64,000 nt of DNA from Rhyacichthys aspro. Lineage: Eukaryota; Chordata; Actinopteri; Gobiiformes; Rhyacichthyidae. The stretch is taken from positions 18,331,906 to 18,395,905 of the forward strand of contig CM072160.1 of the NCBI GenBank assembly GCA_036850595.1. The letters run 5' to 3'. The notes under the pieces were generated by a model. The model searched no databases, was not told where the DNA came from, and saw only the letters and a program-made list of their open reading frames with translations. This document shows positions 49,901-58,900 of this stretch, in pieces; the stretch's first letter is position 1; the number at the start of each line of letters is the position of its first letter. A program made the translations under genes and the position numbers.

Positions 49901-52900
49901 CTGAGCCAGGAATAAATCAAGTTATACAGATATAAACTAGGATTAAATGTAGGACTGAACCAAGTCTAAACCAGGACCTTATTTAACACACCACAGTTTG
50001 ATTTAATGCGTTACGTTATTGCGATACAGGTCATTCTTTGTGATACATTAACTGCAATAACAATAATCTTGGGATAACTCTAAATTTGCGATATATTGTG
50101 CAGTCCTAACATAAATGCACAAGTCATCATTCAAAATCCCAGACTGATTCTTATGGCATACAGAAAAACTAAATAGTGCTTTCAGGCTCTGCCGTCAATC
50201 AGAAACAAAATGAACCAAAGTGATGTGAATCAGCAGCAGAATAAGACGAATTGAGAAGAGAATCTAATCAACTCAATGGTCCTAATGCTGACTCGCCTCA
50301 TCAGTCAACAAGCTTATCAGGTGAACTATCACCAGGGGCCACTGACACAACCATGAGATTTACAGTCTCCAATGCAGAGCCCATACAAGAGACACAAAAG
50401 GTCTGGTTTTAAATTCTGAGGGCGTGTCCTGACACACAATTCACCTTGTGCCATGAAGACAGTGTGTAGCAGCAGGATGGTAAATGGCGACTCTACAGAG
50501 CTGCCTCCAACTACAGACAGATGTCACAAAGAGGCATGTGTTTTCTCTTAAAGGCACTTTATTAGTTAGTCTGCTTCTTTTAAATAGGCTGTCATGTTCT
50601 AATGCGTGGCAATTACGCACATCCAGCAGCTAAAAATACAAGATTGAAAACACGAAGTGAAGTGGGATGAGACAAACCCTATAAAAATCCATATAAAAAC
50701 CAGACGACTTTGTATCTGTGTCACTCTGTCTACGTTAAGGTTAAAGGGGGAAGTCTTACACACAACAGACACTGAGGTGAAGAACAAACCAAAGCAACAG
50801 ACCACATGCGCATACATGCATGCACACACAAACACACGCTCTTCCTCCCTCCTTGCTTGGCGAGCGGTGAGTCATCCCTCTATTCACGTCACCGGGAGAT
50901 GAGTGCACCCTGTGACAGGCCAGTTAGTAGCAGTCACACTGATCTATGTGGCACCTCTCGGCTCTTTGTTTCTCCTCTGATGGAGAGACTGTGTATGCTT
51001 GCTCCCTATTAGGCAGGTTTACTCAGCTCATAATGGAGGAGCTGGTGTGGAAGCTCGGCAGAGAGAGGAGAGCCCTTGCGTGTCCAAAGTCTATCATGTT
51101 CTCTTTCATGAAACTGGCGTCTTATTTTCTTAATTACTTTAAAATAATAAAACTGTACACAGCTCACATTAATGACAACACACTGAGGCTTTATAGAGCA
51201 ACTCATAAACAGCTTATTTGTTCCAGATCAAATGTTGTCCTGGACATCTTCATTTCATCAACCATTTACAAGTGTGGGCCCACCGCCACACAGACTCCTA
51301 CAACTCCTCCAGCTGTCGGCCATTCACAGAGTCGTGCCGGAGCCAGACTTCATTGTCGCTGTCACAAAGCCAGCGCAATCACAGACTATTGAAGAAATGG
51401 GCGCACAACACATCTGACTCAAGTACTACTGAAAACTGCCCTGACTTTGACCAGCACACAGTAATTACAGATCAGGTTAATTTCATATTATCAGAGTGTC
51501 ACAGTCCCATCATGTTAACGCACAGAGCTGAAGCAGAGTGCCAACTCACATTCAGACTCCTAACAGACTTGTATAGAACAGTGTATGTAACAAGAAGTGA
51601 CACAAAGACCAGTCTAAGATTTTGACTAAGTTTTTGACTCAGGCTGCTTAACAGAAAACAGTTATGACAATAAATGGTGTTTTAACTTTCTGAAAGGGCT
51701 ACAAACCTTTATAAATGTATCTTACTGAACATTTTAGTGATTTGTGCAGAGCAATGATTAACCATGTCCCTGGATTCTACCCCAAAATAACATTTAAGGT
51801 CATCGTGACCTGATTGTAATCCGTATATTTCATTGGTCAGTCCAAGATGGTGTACCAAAGTCTCTGTTAGCACAAAGTGAGGACAAAGGCAGAAAGGACA
51901 GAAAGCCTGAATGCATAATGCCTTTGGCTGCAACTGTTGCCAGAGCAGAATAAAGAAAAAAAACAAACTTAAACACAAAAAAACAATGTGCACACAAGAG
52001 CCAAATCTACCCATAATCCTCATCTGTGACCTACAACATGTCATTTACTGTATTTGTTTACATGTAATATACATCAACCTCATTTCATTGTCAGCACTGT
52101 CTGTGCTTTTATGGCTCCCAGAGAGTCTATATCTCATCGTTAGAGAGTAACTACTGTATAAGCAGTATGGAGCTTTTTTATTAAACCATAAATTCTCGAG
52201 AGACAGAATGTGTAGCCAAGAAAGCATTTGTTTGGTGCCCACAATACTTTGAGGGAAAAAAAATAAAATATCACACAGTAAGGCAACAAAATATTTCCCA
52301 TTCTCACTAAAGGATTCTGGGCTTTGCAACTGAGCAGTGCTCCCTGAGCACGCCTCGTTTTGGACTGGGTAGTCATGAGCACTAGCCAGCCACATGATTA
52401 CCTCCAGTGTTGAGCTGGTTTTTATAGTAACAAGGCACAGACAGACTTCAACATCAATAATTATACATAAAGCAAAAAATAAAGAGCATTCTCACCTGGG
52501 ATACACTGAAACTGACCATCTTCTCGTCGAATAGTGAAGGATTCTCCTGGGTTTACCTGCACCAGGATTACCTGTGGAGAAAAACAATATTTTACAAAAT
52601 GGTGTCTCAGGTAAAATTTTGTTCTACTGTAACATTTATGAAATAAAGCCCATTTTGTTCTGCATACACTTTGTCCTTGATCTGCTGTTGGAAAATGAAA
52701 AAAAAACATGTATAAAAAAAGGAATAAACAGTTCACATAAACATTGACATAACCTACAGAATCCAGGAGATGACTAGGTTTATGCAAACATCAGGTAACA
52801 TATACCATCTTGATTGAAAATTGGAAAGAAAAGACAAGTTCAAAGGTTTATAATGTGTTAAAACAAAAAAGTGATGGTAAAGATTGGACATACCGATTAG

Positions 52901-55900
52901 AAAAACATGCGATATGCAATAACTATTGCAACACTGCAATAACGTTATAAGCGATATTTGAATGCAGTAAAAAATGATTAATTAATTAAAGTTTATTCAG
53001 AAAATATAAAGATTTACAAAGCTCTGGACTATCTTCCACTCTTCAAAGCAGGAGGTAAATCAATACAAGAGACTGAACTAGAACTAAATCAAGACTAAAC
53101 AGGTCTAAACCCTTTTATATTTGGTTGCACCACAGTTTGATGTAAGGCTGGCTTTGTTTGGATGCTGATTATGAGGCAAAAAGTAAATGTCCATCACACA
53201 GAACACTATAATGTTACTGCAACACAAGTTATTCTTCTTGATGTGGATATTGTGATACTGCGATAATGATAAATTTGTGACATATTGTGCAGTCCCACTG
53301 TCTTTATAGTATTTGCTTGTATAAGAAAACTAAACAGAAGAAAATTCAGATCCATGTAACTTTAGGTAGCCACTTATTTCCACTCATAATTCTCTTAAGT
53401 GAATCTTGCCCACTCTAGAACCACAGACTGAAGCAGCTCCGTTCGGCAGCTCTGTGTGGGCGCTGGTTTACCTCACTCTGGTGGAAGTCGCTGTCATAGA
53501 ATCTACACTCCCCTGGCAAAGGGCTCGGGCTACGGTTCTCCTCGAGCACAGAAATCATCAGCACCTCCATCTCTCTGACACTGCTCCCATTCGAGTGCTC
53601 GGCGGGCACGCAGCGAAGGAAGCCCTTGGACTGCCCCACGCGCCGCCTCATATGCTCATATACACCCACACCAGCCGCGTCAGCAGCAAGTGCAGACGAT
53701 GGCAAGGGGGTGGGGAGGGTGGAGGTGGGAGGCTAACCGGGGAGGACAGGGGCACCGGGGTCTGAGTGAATCAAAGCTGTGGCACTCTGCTAGTGTTTAG
53801 GTGTTACGTTTTTGGGTACATTTTTGTGTCAAACTAGGATATTTTAAAATGAACTGGTATATAGAGACTTGGAAAAGGTGCAACTGTTACTTACTGTTGC
53901 CCGCATTGCTTTTTCTCATTCAGGCGTTGCTTCTCTTGTGTTCACAGAGAAAAGAAAAAGATGATCTAGGGTCCAGCAGACCCTCCACCATCCTCATGGG
54001 AGAATCACATGACCTGCGTTGTTAGCACATCTGACTGGGCAGCTCCTCACTTCAACCCAACACAAATCGACAAACTGGCTGAAGAGCTGTAACAAACAGT
54101 GCAGCAGACGCTCTGTATGTTTAAAGGGCTTAGTCTCTTATAGCCCTTACTCAAAGCGTGCCATGGATCTCATGTTTGCTCAGCCTGGTTCGCCCTCATC
54201 TGCTCCATAGCCGCACTCTCTGCAGCAGGCGGCTTGCTCGCTCTTGCCTGTGGCTCTGGTGCAGCTTCCCTGCCGTCAGTATCCACAGCAACCCCTTCAA
54301 CAAATAAGCCACGGCGACATCCGTGCCAGAGCTTCAGAGGAGAGGGGACAGAAACCTTATCAGCAGTGGCCACTCCGGGAAAAAAACAAAAAGGAGGAGG
54401 ATGAGCCCGAGAAGACAGGAGAAGCAGAATGGACAAAAATCAGATCAGAGAGACTTGGGCTGATGCCTCAGTTTGCATGCTGTCTCAGCCACTGAGTGTG
54501 TGCCAGCTCAGTTAACGCCTGCTGTGCTCCATAATATGGTTAATTTCAATAGCATTCCGTCAGGGTGTGATCATAGCACAGCTGAAGCCGGCAAATGTAT
54601 AAAAGGTTCCATAGCGTGGGGGAGTCCTTTGTTCTTGCCTTTTTTTTTCACAACAACAACAATGGCGTGAGAAAGCTGAGCGACCCACGCAGCTACTGAG
54701 GCTGACATGTACGACTACGCTACAGTGCCTCTCCCTCCCCGCGCTCCCTCCCCTCGCTCCCTCCCCCTCCTCATACTCTCTCTCCCATTCACACAGCGAC
54801 GTGCTGCACGCCCTCTCTAATACTCCGATCGATGGCCAGAGGAGATGAGGTGGTGGGAGTTCAATTGCGGAGCTGCGATTCCGCCGACAATTGCAGCTTC
54901 GAGTTCTCCGGCCGTCTTGGGAGATCACAAAGCGGCCCACTAACAGTCAAAACAGAGACGCTGTTTGTACGGCTACACAATAAACAGAGCGCGCAAGTCC
55001 TCGCTGCCGCTGCTGTAACATCTGTCCCCATTCATCCCTAAATGGATCATTCCTTAAAGCGACAGCCCTGATTACTCCGTCAGCGCGTGCCAAGTTCGAG
55101 AATACTCTGCGTCACTGACACTGCCGCACAAGGGACATAAGCATCTTCAGTAAAAATAAAAAGCTACGCTTCATTTTACTTTGGCGCAAGATTTAAAAGG
55201 GTTTTGTCTCACCATTAACAACACTGAAATAAACTTGAGCAAACAAAAAACTAGGCTTTTGAAATTTGGTTTTAATCTTGGAAAGGACAATAAAACAAAA
55301 TAATACTTAACGAAATTTTAAAAAGTATGTTAGGGCTAAATTAATAGAATTATTGACCAAAGGAAACAGCTATTGTATATTAAGCCTTTAATATGTTGAA
55401 CAATGAGATACATGCCAAATCAGAATTAAAATCTGAATTCTTAAGAAGATAAATGTCAGAATTAAATTCAAAATTCTAAGATTAAAGTCAGAATTCAGAG
55501 ATTCTGACTTAAAGACTTAAAGTCAGAATTCTAAGATTAAATTTAAAATTTTAAGGTTTAATAAGAATGCTAACACTTTTTTCTCCAAAGTTTAAGTCTA
55601 ACTTTAGCTCAACTTTATTTTTTTTCAGTGGCACTAATTTTCTTTTGTAAAATCTTAATAAAATTTGTGATATTTGGCATTGTATAAGCTCTTTTATTGT
55701 CAAAATACATAAAGAAATACCAAGTTCTATAATTTTTTTCCACTAGACACAATAGTGCCACTTAAGATCCAAATTATTTTCACATACCAATTTTTAAGAC
55801 TTGAAACATTTTTGCCCTTTAAGCAGTCTTTGCAAAATGTACTTAGTGCATGTTGCAATTTACGAAATACTGCACTGGCTCGAAATAACTAAAGCTTGTT

Positions 55901-58900
55901 TTGCATTAACATTTTTTGTTCACACACCAGCACGAATGCAAAAATGAACTTCATAACTTCACAAATCCTACATACATATATACATATATGTATATATTCA
56001 CAACTAATCATTGTAATGGGTCACAAAAAAATCTTAACAGAGAACTGGATACAGACAGCCTTACAAGAGCAAATCAGCAGGACTTCGAGTGATTTATGGC
56101 ACAGTATGTTCTGGGGTATAATAATATGTCCAGCTCCTCGTATGGCAGGATTTATGTTCATGTATGAACCGTGTGTAATGGGAAATGAGGATCGATCTGC
56201 GCACACCTTCAGGACAGGTGGTCACTGCCGGCTTTTATTACCCACAGAATGGCCCTGCTTGCGCTCACGGCTGTTAGTGCTGACGTTTCTCTACTATTTG
56301 GTGACTCACGGTTCGGGTTTCTCACTATTTGTTCCTCTTAATTGTTTACTTGCATTAGTGACATGCCAGCTGCAGGAACAGGAAATAGGGGCAGAATGAC
56401 ACTGGGGAAAATCCGGCTGGTGTCCGAACTGGCCAGGGAGCTAACGCAATCGCTGTGCGGCTGACATCATAGGATGAAACGAGGCAATTTGATAATCCAC
56501 TCTCCTCCATGCCCTGGAAACATGAAGTCAGATGGAAACAGACGTGGAAAACAGAATCTTTGCAAAACGTCATGAGCAAATGTTACAGAAATGTTACTGA
56601 ATGGAATTAAAGAAACACAAAACTGAACTTCTAATTTCCTTCCTATAAAAGCTAAGAGTATTTTTTTTTTTATTGCATATCTTATTATCAAAATGAAAGG
56701 AATTGGACAGAATAACCATTTATGGTTATTTATATAATATTTTTTAACAAGCAATATCTTTCCATGTAGGTAGTTTTGATAAGTTTGGTTCATTGCCAAA
56801 ACCATATCATAGTACAAAACATTGTAACATTTTAATTTTGAATTTATTTAGTTTAAAAAATTGAAATTGGACATTCCTGTCACTATTTTTTATCTTGAAT
56901 GAATGTCAGACATATTTAATTGCATAACATTATTGCAGTTGGACCAGTCTTTGAGATGTATATTTTGGCTGTGTTGATATAATAACAACAGATTTTCAAT
57001 AGACTGCCCTGCCTTTGTACTGACTTGCATTATAAAGTAGTCACTCCTTATTTGTTCAGAAACTATTGCGTGGCTTGTCTTGGACCTGAACAGAGAGTGG
57101 CCAAAACACTGCTGAGTCACGCACTGTCCACCTCCTTACAATAGCGGACAGAAAGTGGGCTCGCCCCCCGTTGATGATTCAGTGGCTGACAGGGGACGAG
57201 TAGAGTGGGCTGCATATTTGTCTCACCATCTAAAATGCTCTGGCAACTTCCGAGAGGCACATGTCCAAGGCCCTGCGTCTGGTTAAGGCATACAAGGCCG
57301 GCTCTGAAGAGTGTGCGGTGAGGTCTCACTATTCCACAGCCCACGCATGGCCCGCAGCCACGAGCAGACCACACACTCACGGATGTGTGCTCCCAGCTCA
57401 AATTATGCACTTACTACTCTTTGCCAAGTGTTATTATTTCATGACCGGCGAAAACAAAATGTTTGCAAAACTGACGGAGTGGCTGAACAGTGGACAGGCC
57501 ACAACCACAACAAGATCTCAGCCATGAACTGAACATTACACAATCTGGGTGAACACTTTATCTTGTTCATATCTCACTATTGTCTCTAAAAATAAACACA
57601 ACACACTGAGGCAACAGCTCAACATTTGTGTCCATTGATAATTACTCAGCTAACTGCCATCAGCCTTTCTGCAAATAAACTGACATTCACAATTTGAATG
57701 TGGCTGATGTTTATCTTGGTGTACAAAGGTTCCCAGCAGTCTGACGTGACAACTCAGCCACAGCCTCTTGATACAACCACATTCAGTTTCGGCTAAACTG
57801 TAGAGTCTTGCAGTAAACTTGTATTATGCTTTTATGTTTGTCTATTCGATGGCAACATGGAAGAATCCTAAGCATAGCAAGCCTGGCCAGATATACATAT
57901 TTACTACTGTTAGCAATGGGTCTAAAATCCCTTCCCTTTGGAGAAATTTCCACTCAGTAAAATCCTTTCTGGTCATCTAAAATAAGGCAGCTTTATGTGA
58001 GGCTTTTTTCTGTTTGGGTTTGTACTATCACTTGTTCTGATTGATTGTATTTTTTTTCCCAACTGTGTGCTGAGGCAGATTATAGTGGGCCTTCTCTGCC
58101 TCAATAGACTTCTCCCTAGTACCTAATCCCTAAATCACTATAGAGGGCTACACTGTATACAGGACTATACAAAATTGTTGAACAGTTTCAGCAACTCTTT
58201 TATGGAAGCCATCATATATCTGTCACACGGGCACATAAGCACAGGTAAGCTAACGTTAGTAATTTTACACAGTAACAGCTTATTAAATAACAATTTACAA
58301 CTGATTACGTTGCCACAGAAGGTTGAACTCGTATCTCTAACTCACTGCATTCAAACGTGTTGTGTACAGTTTAAAGCTCGGATGCCAAACATCAGAAGGT
58401 ACAATCTGGCCCATGGGATGATTTGGAAAAGTGTGAAAATGATATGGACGACATTAACTACAATTCAATTTAGTAGGAGTAGCGGACACAACACTGAGAC
58501 CCAGAAGTGAACATCAAATGTCAGCAATGTGCCATTTGGTTCCATAAATGGAATTACTCTCCGCACACTCATTACCAAAAATGCCTTTGTCAAAAAAGTA
58601 GGCACAGGGTGTAGAGTTTTCCAAACAGAATACAAAGATTTCCTATTTATTCACAGAGATGAATGGAAACCTGGTCTGAAGAAACAACAACAACCAGTAG
58701 CCGAGAGGTCAATGATGCAGCAGCGAAAGTTAGATAACTTATTGCTAGCAAAATAACATTATCATTAAACATATATTGTAAAAGTGCATGCTGAAGGCTG
58801 AAAAAAAATCATGTGCCTGAGAAGCGATGGGCTTTTGCCAACATCAGCCTTTTTCGGTTAACATTACAATGTAATTGTACTTATTTGCACTAAAACACCT

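Larger units (their letters stand above)
41767..52495 (-). other. fndc3a intron 2 (10.7 kb)
   Basis: Contains a LINE fragment (42293-42376), MITE copies B (45082-45363) and C (about 49805-50109), and the homopolymer block (46651-47052) with its flanking repeat (47053-47182). Non-repetitive stretches at about 45900-46260 and 48040-48600 might be conserved non-coding DNA. No gene recognised. Confidence 0.5.

Noticed and set aside
58175..58756. Two plus-strand frames of 111 and 75 residues
   Set aside because: They overlap a degraded hAT-like element and show no transposase motif; treated as part of the repeat.
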